NCBI GenBank assembly: GCA_025602915.1
Contig: JAHLJZ010000061.1
Location: 86,452 to 150,451 of the forward strand
Direction: 5' to 3'
DNA: 64,000 nucleotides
Source: Paraphysoderma sedebokerense
Lineage: Eukaryota > Blastocladiomycota > Physodermatomycetes > Physodermatales > Physodermataceae
Each line of letters begins with the position of its first letter. Position 1 is the first letter of the stretch. The notes beneath the pieces were generated by a model. It did no database searches. It was not told the DNA's origin and was given only the letters and a program-made list of their open reading frames with translations. Positions 37,205-49,083 of the stretch are shown in pieces. The position numbers and the translations under genes were made by a program.

Positions 37205-38782
37205 ATGTCATCGTTTAACCTTCCCAGCATGCCACAGCTCCCAAATCTTGAATTCTCGACATTAACTCGTTCACAAGTCTCTATTCATCTTTTGAACAAA
37301 CTTGTTCTTCAACTTCATCGTGCGCTCACGTGGGAGGACATCTCTGCATCATTGCTACTCTGTCTATCATGGATCTTGGTTTGCCTATATATTAGAGAAA
37401 TGTTTATGTTTTTACCCCATGCGATGATGTTGGGCTTAATGGCTGGGATAAAGTATTGCAAAGACAATGCAGACGTGAGGAGTAGGGTAGTAGAAGTGGG
37501 TAAGTTTAGCGGAATCTTGATTTGCATTGATTCTTTATACTGTGTCAAAGAATTAATTTTATTGTCTGATCCTTTAGTACAGGAAATATTATTACCAGAA
37601 TTCCCGGGTTTGATGACTACAGTGAACGACGCCCAGTCACTAGTGACCTATTCCACGACCCGAACACTTCGTCTCCGACATTGGTTGGCTGTGCATGTAT
37701 CGAAAATCGACTGGTCAAATTACGAGGAAACGCTGCGGATCTATATGATTGTCGCCGCGACATATCCTGCTTGGTTATTGATCAATCATATTGTTCCTGG
37801 AAATTACATCATTATGTTCATTGGATTGACCATTTTGTGCTGGAAGAGCCCCATTACTGAACTGATTCTGGACATATTAGAGAAGGAAGTACCACGAGGC
37901 TTGAAAATGATGGAAGGCAATATGAATAGGTGGGCAGACTTTGCCAGAGACCAGAAAAAGAGAATGTTGAATCGGTGGAATAGGTCGATAGAGATAGTGA
38001 GGTCGTCGAGGAGAAAAGTTGTCGACTTTGTGGATTCGGCGGTTTCTAGTGAATCAGAGATGTCCGACTACTCCGACAGTCGTCCCACAAATTTTCGGTC
38101 GAGCATATATAGTATCAAGAAGAGAAGAGGAACGAAAGGGTCACAGAAAGGGGAGAACAAAGTGACACAAAAACGGTACAAAGTCGATGAAGTGGTTTCG
38201 AAAATTGAGTTGTCTACCTTCGAATTTCAACGGTACAGATTTGCGATCGGCTGGTCGCCATTAGTGAATACGGGCGAATATGCCTGGTGCGACGAAACTT
38301 CCCAGGGAATGTTGACGAAAGAAACGATCGAAAATATCATCCCAATGCATGATGAAGAGAAAATGGAACATAGTAGGGGAGGAAGCGATCTGTTTTTAAA
38401 CTTAAAGCAATTGCACGACGAATCGGCCACAATTGGAGGAACGGACTCTTTCAAAAAACTGGTTACAGACAATGCCAGTTTAGTTGGTTTAGATTTAGAG
38501 AAAAGCGGGAATAAGTTTAAATGGGTATTTGAGAGTGAGTGGGATATTGAACGACCTGCTGTGGATGAATGTAAGACACAGGAGAATGGGTATTTGTCTA
38601 ATCGCTGGGATCGTGTCTCTATGCGAGATGTGGAGGGTTCGGTGGACCATCGTGACGAGGACGGTTGGGAATATGCTTGTGACACTGACAGATCGGAGAG
38701 GGACTGGGGAAAGAGTGGCTATAGAAGTAGTGTCAGGAGGCGGAAGTGGAAAAGGGTCGCGACATTGATAGTGGTTGAATGA
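37205..38782 (+). CDS. Pex30-type peroxin with DysF domain
   Basis: Single exon, 525 residues. The N-terminal half is reticulon-like membrane: SASLLLCLSWILVCLYIREM, FLPHAMMLGLMAGIKY, IYMIVAATYPAWLLINHIV and YIIMFIGLTILCWKSP. A basic linker follows, then the DysF module: STFEFQRYRFAIGWSPLVNT, GEYAWCDE, FKWVFESEWDIERP, DEDGWEYACD and the closing RRRKWKRVATLIVVE. Family members sit in ER/peroxisome contact regions and regulate peroxisome number. The aromatic/arginine C-terminal signature is typical of DysF-C. It is paralogous to the minus-strand gene at 40933-43159. An intronless structure is unusual in this window. Confidence 0.88.
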   Translation: MSSFNLPSMPQLPNLEFSTLTRSQVSIHLLNKLVLQLHRALTWEDISASLLLCLSWILVCLYIREMFMFLPHAMMLGLMAGIKYCKDNADVRSRVVEVGKFSGILICIDSLYCVKELILLSDPLVQEILLPEFPGLMTTVNDAQSLVTYSTTRTLRLRHWLAVHVSKIDWSNYEETLRIYMIVAATYPAWLLINHIVPGNYIIMFIGLTILCWKSPITELILDILEKEVPRGLKMMEGNMNRWADFARDQKKRMLNRWNRSIEIVRSSRRKVVDFVDSAVSSESEMSDYSDSRPTNFRSSIYSIKKRRGTKGSQKGENKVTQKRYKVDEVVSKIELSTFEFQRYRFAIGWSPLVNTGEYAWCDETSQGMLTKETIENIIPMHDEEKMEHSRGGSDLFLNLKQLHDESATIGGTDSFKKLVTDNASLVGLDLEKSGNKFKWVFESEWDIERPAVDECKTQENGYLSNRWDRVSMRDVEGSVDHRDEDGWEYACDTDRSERDWGKSGYRSSVRRRKWKRVATLIVVE

Positions 38783-39089
38783 TAGGACCGTAGATATAGT
38801 CGAAGTAATTAGTTCGCAAGGAAGGTGTTGTTATAGCTTGCTTGTTTGTGTAATTTAGGTAGTATATTTCTATAAAATAAAAATGATTTTGGATGTCATT
38901 TACTTATTTAACTTTCATGCGAAGTATTCACTGTCATCATGATCAGATTGTAATATGAAATAATAGATCACGTGATAATTAATTCATTTCGCACCGTCCC
39001 TCGCTCAATAGCACACCGAGGCTTCAGCGTTTGGCATCACTCCATCACATCTTTATTAAGGAACTATCTATTTTTAAACGACACCACAA
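38783..39089. promoter_or_regulatory. Spacer before PPP4R2
   Basis: AT-rich interval holding the 3' end of the peroxin and the PPP4R2 promoter. No gene is seen. Confidence 0.4.
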
Positions 39090-40654
39090 ATGATGGGAAC
39101 ACACGATTTATCAGCTTTAGAAGGTAGTATATTCTAGTCATGTGTCAAACAGTCGTATTGGGTAACTAAAAATCCCGTTCGACTTTCGTAGAATTCGCAG
39201 CTGCCCCTGAATCAAGTCGACAATGGAGATCTGGTTAGTTATTTCTGACAGTTATTTGATTCAAATCAAGCTGTGGAATTAAACTTTATTTGTCTGCGCT
39301 GTTGTTTGTTTGATTAATGAAAACTGTTGTGTTCACGCAACTAAACGGTTTTCCCTCTCACCCCTTTGTCATTCATATTTGTTTGGATCGTCGCACTTTT
39401 ACCCTATGCGGAAAATTAAACTATGGTGTTCAAATTATTCACTTTTGATCTTATTGAATTGACATGGAATTCTGCAATCAATGTGAATCATGATATAAAT
39501 TGTCAGAATTTACTGAAATATTGGCGCATACTGCTGAATCGAGTCATGTTTTGTATGTTTGCTCCGTTGTTCAGTTCTTCATTCATCGTTTTCAGTTTTC
39601 ACTACATCATGGAATACAAAACGCTGACTCTTGTTTCCTTTATAGACACTCGTGGTCGTTAACCAAGGAACTCATCAAGTTCAAAATCCTAGAAGTAAGA
39701 CTCTTCGACCGTTCTTTGGCTGGTCTTCTCAGATTTTAACTTTATGACTTCCTCTCATATACCTATCAACTCTTATCAAATTACCTTGAAATTATTACCT
39801 CGTTTTGCCCCGCACCGTCTGATTAATCATGGACACTGTAACTGAACAACACGTAGAATGTCAAATCCGAATATGCTAGACTTCAATCTCTTGGGTTAGC
39901 CGAGAATATCAATAGTAGTGAGTTAGATGAGCAGCTACTGTCTATTGGACAATGTTTCGAGAGTCATACTGAGTAAGTATTGTTATTTCACTCACGCAAG
40001 CTACCTCGAAAAGTTGTCCGATATTTTTCGAATGACCAGTGATGCAACCATGAAGAAAGCTAACGGTACATGGCGCATATTTCTTTTCGAATTCGAAATC
40101 TTTACTCTACCTACTGTTAGGCCTCCATTTACAGTTCAGCGTTTATGTGAGTTAGTTCTTGAACCCAATAGATGCCATAAATCTATCCCGAAGTATCTGA
40201 GGGCCGTGGAGAAGGTAGGTTCCTTATCTACTCTGCTTTATCCTTTTCACTCGTTAACCTTACATATGTGGTTGTTGCTTAGGTTCTACGAGTCACCTCC
40301 CCCCAAACGAAATTATCATCACCACAAATCCAATCTAATGCCTCCGCTTCTTTCATAAACCCTACTTTCTCGATGGAGGCATCACAACAGCAATATCTGC
40401 AGCCGTCTCAATCGCTGCCGCCATCATCATTAGCTGCTAACATAACTGACACAACAGCCACCTCTCTACAGACACTACCAAGTGGAACAGTAACGCCTGA
40501 CGCAAGCCTGAATGGTATCGGAGCAGCAGGAGGTGGGATCGTGACGACTGCCCCGTGGGTAACCGCAGCACCCGCTGAAGGTGGTAAGGTCATTGGCAAT
40601 AGCGATGGAAAAGAGGCACAATCTACTTCGGAAGTTGATGTCATGGAAATGTAA
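39090..40654 (+). CDS. PPP4R2: Protein phosphatase 4 regulatory subunit 2
   Basis: Regulatory subunit of the PP4 phosphatase complex. Exons 39090-39123, 39192-39233, 39507-39552, 39646-39694, 39857-39972, 40001-40214 and 40283-40654 sum to 873 nt, 290 residues. Diagnostic segments: LHSWSLTKELIKFKILE (like the human WSQFKGYFIFKLE region), IFRMTSDATMKKANG, and the hallmark RPPFTVQRLCELVLEPN with KYLRAVEKVLRVTSP. The tail is A/T/G-rich and ends in acidic EVDVMEM, comparable to the human acidic end. Exon 40001-40214 contains a 55-nt intron-like stretch (40070-40124) that is open and in frame; left unspliced it adds 18 residues inside the conserved core. Confidence 0.85.
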
Positions 40655-40932
40655 TTATTAGGGTGTCCATGTTAACGGGTTTCTTTATTTCGAAATGAAT
40701 CTGATGGGATTTATGTATGTTACTTATCATCTCTTGTGTGTATAATCAAAAGCATACTTGCTATCGAATCAAAATGTATTGAGTGGATGAACGGTGAACA
40801 GTCAAAGTATTGTAAATAAATTAAAGAAGCATTATCTATCACGTGGCATTTCAATGGGCAATACCACACTTTCCCAAAATTCGAGACAGTGGCGTAAAAT
40901 GGTTATACAGAGCGTTTAGGTTGCTACAAAAC

Positions 40933-43159
40933 TCAGTTTACGGCAACCAATTTTACAGTCCTCGTCCATTTTCGTCTTCTTAGCATTGTTTTTCGCGTCT
41001 TTGATCCCCACTTCAATTGAGTTGCATCATAGTACTGCCATCCATCTTTAACTTTAAATTGACCTGTACAAGACGAATGAGATTTCCAAACAGAACCCAA
41101 TGGATCAACATATCCCGTTAGAACATTAAAATTTCCATGACATTGACTAGGCTTGACATCTGAATCCAGTTCGATTGTCCAATTGCCTTCAAATTCCCAC
41201 CTAGATAACGTTGAATTTGCACAATCAAATTGAATACTCCGATGAATATTTTGGTGCAGAAACTTCAGCGGTTTCAATACTTCACTTTCTTCGTCTTCGC
41301 TTCGATTCGCAGTTGTCAGTGCACTCAAGTCAAGAACACCATCCACAACCAAAGAATCGAGTGTCTCTCGTGTTAAACTCCGGCCAATTTCATCACCCCA
41401 TACAACCTCGCCTGTGTTCATCAATGTACTCCAACCGACTGTAAATCTGTATCTCTGATACTCGTACGTGTGAAGATTAAAAGAAAGAATAGTTTTTACC
41501 GAGGATAATGCATGATTAGCATCCAGGAAAGATGTATCCGCGACGCGACAGGTTAGTTTCTCAATCTCTGGAATGTCTGTTATGTCCTGCCGATCTGTTG
41601 ATTTGACGAAAGGTACATCGTCATGGACAGCTTCAGATAAATCAGCAGAAGAATCGAAGGTGTCATGATTGCGAAGGATGATCCGATTAAATAGCGAGAC
41701 AGTCTGTATGAACAAAGGGCTACCGCGGAGCGAATGCGACGTTGATAGTGAAAGTGGTTGATTAGACAAATCTACCTGATATTGCTGCGCAAAACCTGAA
41801 AATCGATCAAGTATGGTGTTGCGAAGGGCGGAGGCGCAATTGATTTTCGCGAGGGAATTGATTTCATCCTGAACACATCGAATACAGTCGCCATTGCTAC
41901 TACTGCACATATTATGTGGTTTCTCTGCATACTTGACTGAACCTAGTAAGCATGGTCTCAGCCTTAACAGCGGCGAAAACATGGCGTATGGAAGGAAAAA
42001 ATTCAAAATGACAAAAGGAAATTGATTAACGGAAAAAGGATTTAGTTTGTCAACTAATGGAAACGAGAAGGTCCTCTCTATATCTAGGTTAATGTCAAAA
42101 GGTAGCTCATTAATATGCGGAACAACTAGTTCAGCTCGCTGAAGTACATCCAAGTAACCGGATTTAGATTCGTCAAATCCAATATTTCGTGGAGATCTGC
42201 TGAAGTCCGAGTGACCAGCCTTTTCTGTTTGATCAGTGCCTCTTGGAAATAAGCGTGATTGAATTTCATCCGGAAGTTTGGCACTCCTCATATCATCTGT
42301 ATTTTGAGCGCATTGTGTCGACGTAAGAAGTGGCGAGGTTGAGCAGCAGGTTGTATCTCGATATTGATCGGAAGTTGCCAGCGTTTGAGAGCTCTTTGAG
42401 GTTAGTAATGTTCCTGGAATATTTTCGGACGAGATTTTAATGCATCGAATCTCTTCTTCTTTAGATATTGTCGATAGTGTTGATTCAACTTCACACCGCC
42501 GAGCTGTATCACCCCCAACACGAGCTGTTGACTCTATCAAACTAGTTGTCTGCAGATCAGAAGGACCACCTTTTGGAGAAGCGATTTCTACTCAGAACTC
42601 AGATTAGGAACCAAAAATTTAATATGTAGCAAAGTTGCTGTCTTTAATCACCTTGGGATTCATTCCCACTCACCGATGGGCAACAGCACAATATCATTAA
42701 CCCTAAGACTGATGTCACGAAGGTTGGTTGTGACGAGTTGTGTCCAAGCATACATTGACTGCTTAATATTGCCCCAAGTATGAGGATTCGAATGCTTTTA
42801 TAATTTTTCTGGTTGTAAAAATGCTTAGCTGCAGCTAACAAAGTAAGATACATGGTTAATGATATTCGTTCTGATGTCGTGATGGGAAAATCTGTATTGA
42901 AAATCATACCGTCATTCGTTTTCTGATTGTGAAGTTCAACTGGGGAAACTATTGTATAGAGTCTAACAAAAGCAAACACTAATAGTAGAGATATATGGAA
43001 ATAGACAGGTCTGGCATTTCGGCAACCAAATACCCAAGCAATGCATAGCAAAGTGGAAAATTTGGCAGATTTCCATTGCAGTAAATCAATGAATATTTGA
43101 ATTAGGGTGGCAAGAATAGTTAACCGGACCGCCGATGAATTTCCTTGCTGCAACAGCAT
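40933..43159 (-). CDS. Pex30-type peroxin with DysF domain, long paralogue
   Basis: Two exons (42652-43159, 40933-42587) sum to 2163 nt, 720 residues. The N-terminal ~165 residues hold several membrane segments (LTILATLIQIFIDLL, FHISLLLVFAFVRLYTIV, ISLTMYLTLLAAA, VLGLMILCCCP). A long polar insert of ~350 residues without recognisable domain follows. The DysF module is at the C-terminus: HTYEYQRYRFTVGWSTLMNT, GEVVWGDE, WEFEGNWTIELDSD, VKDGWQYYDATQLKWG and RRRKWTRTVKLVAVN. The closing signature is nearly identical in layout to the gene at 37205. It is tail-to-tail with PPP4R2, 278 bp apart. Confidence 0.85.
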
Positions 43160-43418
43160 ATTTGGGCATTCTACTTTCCTGTTAATGATGCGACTGATAC
43201 TTTACAGGAGGATTCGAAAAAGTTGATTAACTGTTAAAACGTGATTTGGAGGAAATAGAAGACGGAGGCTGCCGATTTCGCCGTCACGGGTCATTTTAAA
43301 CTGATTAAATGGTCTATCATGTGTATATTCATTTTACAAATATCCAGAGTCTATATGTGATCCATATAGGCTACCGTAAGCTTTATCAGGCAGACATGTA
43401 ATAAAAAGTCGCAAAACC

Positions 43419-43775
43419 ATGCGACAATCATCTCTCCTACCACTTCTAATCGTGATCGCATCTCTGCTAGTCAGATATAGTGTATATTTAACTTTGAAAT
43501 CAATGTGCGACAGCACTAAAATTCAAAGGGTGGGTGAAAATAGCTTTGAATTTTCACTCGAAGTGGAAATCGGAAATTGCGCTCGAATTAGCTATGACGT
43601 CATTGGACAAATTTCCACCAATGTCTACTGGAATTCTTCGGGATGGAGGGCCGAAGAAAAGCAACAATCGGATGAAATTCGGGGGATGAAATACCTTAAT
43701 ATATTAGTTGAGGATTATTCATCCAATGACAAACTCTTCGGGACCGCCAGATATAAATTTCAGCACCCAAAATGA
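43419..43775 (+). CDS. Possible small secreted or membrane protein, overlapping the next gene
   Basis: 118-codon open frame beginning MRQSSLLPLLIVIASLLV, a plausible signal peptide or anchor, followed by a polar region with two NxS/T-like sites. No family recognised. Its end overlaps the start of the rolling-stone-like gene (43726) in another frame, so one of the two starts may be wrong, or this frame may be a long upstream ORF. Confidence 0.3.
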   Translation: MRQSSLLPLLIVIASLLVRYSVYLTLKSMCDSTKIQRVGENSFEFSLEVEIGNCARISYDVIGQISTNVYWNSSGWRAEEKQQSDEIRGMKYLNILVEDYSSNDKLFGTARYKFQHPK

Positions 43776-45253
43776 GTCTATCCCTTCTCCTACCTCACCT
43801 TCCCTTTCGACCCCAATGCGCCAGAGATACGTTGAACCGACGTCACAGCAATCATGGAGGCAGAGAGTATTCCGGAACTATTTCCAATGGAATCTAATCA
43901 ATTCACAGATAATTACAACCAGTTGGATTCTGCCGATTGGGTTATTCTTTATCGTACGATTCGCCCTGGCTGCATGGAGTACAGCTGTCTTCGTCAGTAA
44001 GGGCATTTTGGATGGTGACAATGGGACATTCTTCAAATATTACACGTACTTGTCTTTTTTGCTGTTAGTGATATATTTCTGGGTAATTTGATAGTTTTTA
44101 ATATAGTGTTGGACGCCTGGACTGCCGTTATAATAACTGAACTTCGTAGATTCTCGTTTTCAAGATGCTATGGACGCTGGGTATATCTATCCTTCGGCCC
44201 CGTAATATCTTCCGGGCACACTACGATTTTAGTGTTCCGAAGCCCATGGATGGTCAATCACACGAAAGGGCAAAGAGAAATGAACACCGTCATCAATCTT
44301 CGGCTGCGTCGATATCTGCTGTCGCTCCAACACATACATTACCCCAACCTTCGCCTATTCATTCAGTTCACTCCACTAGAGGTGATGCCGTTCAATACGC
44401 CGATAATGTGCAGCTTCGTAGATTACAAGTTCAAGAACGAAGTCCCTCGACAACTTTCGATTGGCGAGCCAGTTTTGAATCTGGAGTTGACAGACATCCC
44501 AATGTTAATCCTGCCGGCTGGTTTGACAGATTCATATGGTAAGAGTCTTTATTTATGCTTTTACTAAAAGAGTTAGAAATTTACGCGTAGCAATCTTATT
44601 TCGTCCATATTATAAAGGGTCCTTCATACCACAGTTGCAACTAATGCCTTGGTCATTGTAATCGTGGTCTATTGTGTCCTTGTCTTCTTCTGGGACGGTA
44701 CAGAAGAAGGAGCTGACCCGACTCCACTGTGGATAACGATCCACGTTCACGGGTTAAACTTGGTAATGATGGCCATTGAGATATCACTAAGTCGATTTGT
44801 ATGGGTTTGGAGCCACACATTCTGGCCCAGTATGTTCATGTTGCTCTATCTGTTTTTCTCGTGGATTTATTATGGTGCAACGGGAGAGTATGTAAAATTT
44901 TTTAATTCTGTACCAAAAAGATGTTTCTAACATGGCGAGATGCGATTAGGTGGATCTATCCGATCCTGGATTGGCATGATGCAGCTTTCGTCGGTTATTA
45001 TATTCTAGTATTTGTTATCTTAATCCTATGTTTCACTTTTTGGTGGGCGGTATCGAAGCTTCGCGACTATTTAAGTGTAGTCTTAAGACGAGTAGTTTTA
45101 AGGCGAAAAATGAAAAGAGTTTGGAACAGTGATCTGAACTTGATGGCAAACAATGGTTCGGGAGCACCAGGCCTCATTGAAATGAGAGCCGTAGAAGGCG
45201 GTGCAGGGATTACGGGACAAGAAGGAATACATACCGGCGAGAATGCGGCGTAA
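43726..45253 (+). CDS. Rolling-stone-like multipass membrane protein
   Basis: Exons 43726-44082, 44165-44538, 44618-44887 and 44950-45253 sum to 1305 nt, 434 residues, all phases consistent. Topology: polar N-terminus, two membrane segments (TSWILPIGLFFIVRFALAAW; YTYLSFLLLVIYFWMLWTLG), a ~100-residue H/S/P-rich loop with no domain, then four more segments. The later part has the family pattern HVHGLNLVMMAIEISLSRF, SWIYYGATGEWIYPILDW and GYYILVFVILILCFTFWW. This resembles Drosophila Rolling stone and related FAR-17a/AIG1-like proteins. Biochemical role is unknown. Family assignment is by residue pattern. Confidence 0.6.
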
Positions 45254-45379
45254 TACCTAGTGTCTACATTCTGCACATACCAAATATATTTAAGACAGAC
45301 TATGTCTAATATTAAAATTCTAAATGTCGCGTGATTTTTGAATTCCAACATCTTTGATGCATTGCTTCACATTCACTTC

Positions 45380-48304
45380 CTACATATCAGTGTCATTGAG
45401 GCTGCTAACAGATATATCGAATGCATCTTTTCCACCTATGTCCATTGCACTCGAAGTTTCAATGCTTTTGGTATTCCTCTTCTTTAATCTCAATAACTGA
45501 GTCAAGGAACCGAAATTTCCCTTCTTCATGGATAAAATGCTTTTCTTCTTTTCAGATTTTGTTGGAGACTTCGACGTCTCTCTCATATGATCGGTATTCT
45601 CTGCACCGTGAGCGAAACTAGAATGATGCAGTACGTGTTCCGGCTGGTAAGCTGTTGAAATACGTAATTTTGATGGTGATGTCAATTTGGTCGAGATGCT
45701 GGGGGAATCTTAGAGTTGACGAAAGTGAACATCAGCAGATATGCATTTAATAAGAGATGACTTAATACAACATACCGATAATCCGCAAATTCTCGGGTGT
45801 CTTTTCGAGATCCCTTATCTCTACGTTTTCGGGTTGACTTCCACTCAGAACTTCGATGTCACTAACTTTATCATTTAGCTTGCGAGCGACGTTGGCATCG
45901 TTCGCAGCTGATATGTCTGTGTTAGAAGCTTCATTTTGTTCAGGATGCGCTTGAAGTTTCGGAGAATTCGATCCAGCTGACACAGAATTTGGTTGCGCCA
46001 TCGCCTTTGGAGAAGGTTCGATAGAGTGTCCTTGAAGAGGTGACATGTCATCTACAAGAGCACAACTTAAATATTCGGCAATCTTATATTGAAAACATTA
46101 ATTAGACATAATTCCAAATTGAAAACATTAATTAGACATAATTCCAAATTGAATAATCAAAAGTAGCGGAATAATAATATAATACCTTCTTGATAGTTTC
46201 TCTCTTTCTCGGCCCAATATCTTCTCCGCAAGCAGAACAATCCAGCAAAACGCTGGAAAACGCTACCGCCAAGTTCTGTGGGCTCTGAATTTTGTGTCGA
46301 ACTAACTTTGATAGATGTGGTATCAACGTGTCGTAAAGCTCTACGCATAGTTGATAAGAAATTGTGAACAGGCCGTTATAAGATTTGGCGAGAGAAGGAA
46401 AAACTGCGATACCTAGTGCATTCTTCGATAAAAGGTTTCTGGAAACAATGCAACTTTTTAGACTAGAAGAAGATAACCTTTGCATCATATCTGGAGTAAA
46501 GATTCCTAGATCGAATATGTAAGCATTCGGTTTTGATAAATAGATAACAGATAGATTCAATATAACGAGACGTCATGTTACCTCGTGTTGCTGTTTTAAT
46601 CAGATACAAAATCGCATCGCTGACATGTCCTGGGTCCAACCGATCTAAGTCTTTATTGTTTTGGATCGACCTGCGCAAAAATTCATAAGCACTAAAGTCA
46701 GTAGAATCCCTGCTTTTATTAAGTGATTCTTTCTATTCACTTTACTGTTTCTTTCACAAGATCAATCCCAGTCAAACCACTGTAAATCAAGCTTCTTGAG
46801 ACTCCATTGTTCCCTATTGTTATGGATTCTAAAAGGCTGATCATAATTCTGAGTAAGTCGATGATACGATTCTCATTTTGATATTCTGGATCACTCGGTG
46901 CCCGTTGTTTTTCAGTAGAGTTTGTTGTTCTGACATCGAGTTCCGCGTTCGTAGGTGACACAATAGATGAGGCATGTTGCCAAAGGACTGGTTTTGAGAC
47001 ACTCTCTGGCTTAGGTTTTGATGGTGTGGGTAGTGGTGATTTCTGAAGTAGTGCAGTCTTTGGTCGTTCTTGATCTTTGAAAATTGTAGACTGTTCTTTC
47101 GGGCATATTGCTGCGTGCTGGACCTGTGATGGTTGACCCTATGACAATGAAAATGGTTAGCTGCGTACCAGCTTTGCTTACCCGCTTTCCCGTCTAAGAT
47201 ACAACCTTGTGAACATCTAACCCGCTAGCATGTGTAGATCCAGTTTGACTTATAGCCGCAACTAGAAGCCAACACTAAATGAGAACATGTAGTTTTAAAC
47301 ACCATCAAACATGATGCTTCAACACAAACCTTCATTTTCTTTTGTATCTGTAGTCTGCTTCCCGTGCTTTTGGAGCATTTCATCTTCTTTCATTATCAAG
47401 TCCGAACTCTAGATGATCCCCTGTGAGCCAGCGACCCCAACATACGAGTTTTTCAAACATTTAGAAGACTAGAACACACCTTATTTAACCCTAACAACTG
47501 CCGCTTCAACAACATATCTCTCTCCCATTGCCTCTTTAGTTTTGCATTCTGGAGGTTAATCTTTTCGATTTCGTTTTCGATTGACAACAACTTTTTCATG
47601 TTCATATTGTCGACGGCTGATTTATAATTAGGGTACTGCATGAGGACATGGTTCATATATTTGCTCTACATATGACGGATTCAATATAAATTTTAAACTA
47701 TGCATCAAAGAAAATGAACCAAAGTGAAATAGAGGAAACCTTTAACTGTTGCAGAATGGTCTCCCTTGACGGGTGGTCCCTCGTACAAAAACGTCTATCA
47801 TTCTCAGCCAGGCGGTTACTGAATTCATCGAGTAGTTTTTTATTTCGAGTTTTGGCGTTTTCAGCGTATTTACGCTGTTGTAGCAATTGATTCTGAAGTG
47901 ATCGTTGGCGAATTTGGAGTCTAAATGTTTATATTTGGATCGCGGCGATGACGTGTTGATTGGCAAAAAGACAAAATATGGTTTAGTTAAAGTACTATGG
48001 ACATCACCAATCAAAACCCAAAAACAATTACACTCTTTCGTTGGTGTCTCTCCTAATTTTGCTGTTTCGAACAAGTAATTGTCGTTTATTCCGGCTGCAT
48101 ACAATCAAAGCAATAAGGTAGAGCAAGGTTAACATTAAACACTCAATTCCAATAACCAATTGATTCGTTCAAAGAAGATACCGCAGAACAGTCACAGAGA
48201 AGAATAACATACAGTTTTAATCGTTTTTTCTCCAGTTCTTTGGCTGGATCAAGTAAATTGATCGCTTCAAGTTCAAGTGCCAACAACTCCTCTACAGTTG
48301 TCAT
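45380..48304 (-). CDS. Kizuna-like centrosomal coiled-coil protein
   Basis: Start ATG 48304 (MTTVEELLALELEAINLL). Exons I could phase: 48213-48304, 47740-47920, 47480-47665, 47330-47408, 47206-47261 and one starting 47138. Later coding blocks lie near 46590-46675, 46180-46520, 45770-46060 and 45380-45710 (stop). The N-terminal coiled coil (ELEKKRLKL, then QNQLLQQRKYAENAKTRNKK, LLDEFSNRLAEND) resembles vertebrate kizuna, including the TRN heptad. The middle and C-terminal parts are S/P/K-rich and unconserved to my eye. A possible extra exon at 48032-48088 fits by alignment but breaks phase, and the junction between the blocks ending ~46192 and starting ~46050 is unresolved. Confidence 0.5.
46091..46150. 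repeat. Perfect 30-bp tandem duplication
   Basis: Two exact adjacent copies of a 30-bp unit (beginning GAAAACATTAATTAG) at 46091-46120 and 46121-46150, within an intron of the kizuna-like gene. Confidence 0.95.
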
Positions 48305-49060
48305 GACTCTCCAAGCACGACAAAAAAATCAATTGTTAAGGCTGCGGTAAAGAGTCAGAGATATCTTCAAGCAGTTGTTACTGCGTTACTAAAAGCCTTT
48401 GCTTTAATGGTGCGATTGAAGACGGAACTCCAGAGAAATACCGTGGCGGCCCATGCAGCGTTTTCGCGTAGATGATTTTGCGGATCTGAATTAAGAGGTG
48501 TCGGACTTGGAATCTCGGCATTTTTGTGTTACACATCACTAGAGACCTTATCCCCCATGCGATCTATGAACAAAAACAAAATTAAATTATTAGGTATCGA
48601 GAAGACTAGCAGACTAATCTGGACCTGTAATCAGAATGGAACGGCGTAAAAATGGTGATGTCGCAGCATCAATTTAGCACGTCTTTGTGAAGGATAGGTC
48701 GGAATCTTCTTTACAACGTTGATCATACATTATGAATGCAGTATCATACGGCAAACAATTACAAATATTCACATATATCACATCATATTCACATAAGAGA
48801 CATTACAACATACAGTGCATACACGAGGTGATCATTAAGGTCACTAATATATTTAGTATATAACAGTAGTAACACCGTACAATATTTAAAGGTCGAGGGT
48901 CTATATCGTACAATTCCGTAACGGTGTTTTAAGCAACAATCTTTAGTCTTGTTTTCTATTGTGGCGCGATTCCGTAATCGATTCCTGTTGAGGATGTTTC
49001 GATCGAAATTCGAGATACCGAGCAGCGAGACCTAAACCCTAGCATGTTCAGGCCACGGTC
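48305..49060. other. Intergenic region, no gene seen
   Basis: Promoter side of the kizuna-like gene, then AT-rich DNA with a short imperfect CACATATATCACATCATATTC-like repetition around 48770. Nothing else is recognised. Confidence 0.4.
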
Positions 49061-49083
49061 AGATCACCGTTGGCGCTGGTAGG

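Noticed and set aside
48032-48088. Possible extra exon of the kizuna-like gene
   Set aside because: Alignment length favours it, but its out-phase does not match the next exon, while skipping it does; left as unresolved and not annotated.
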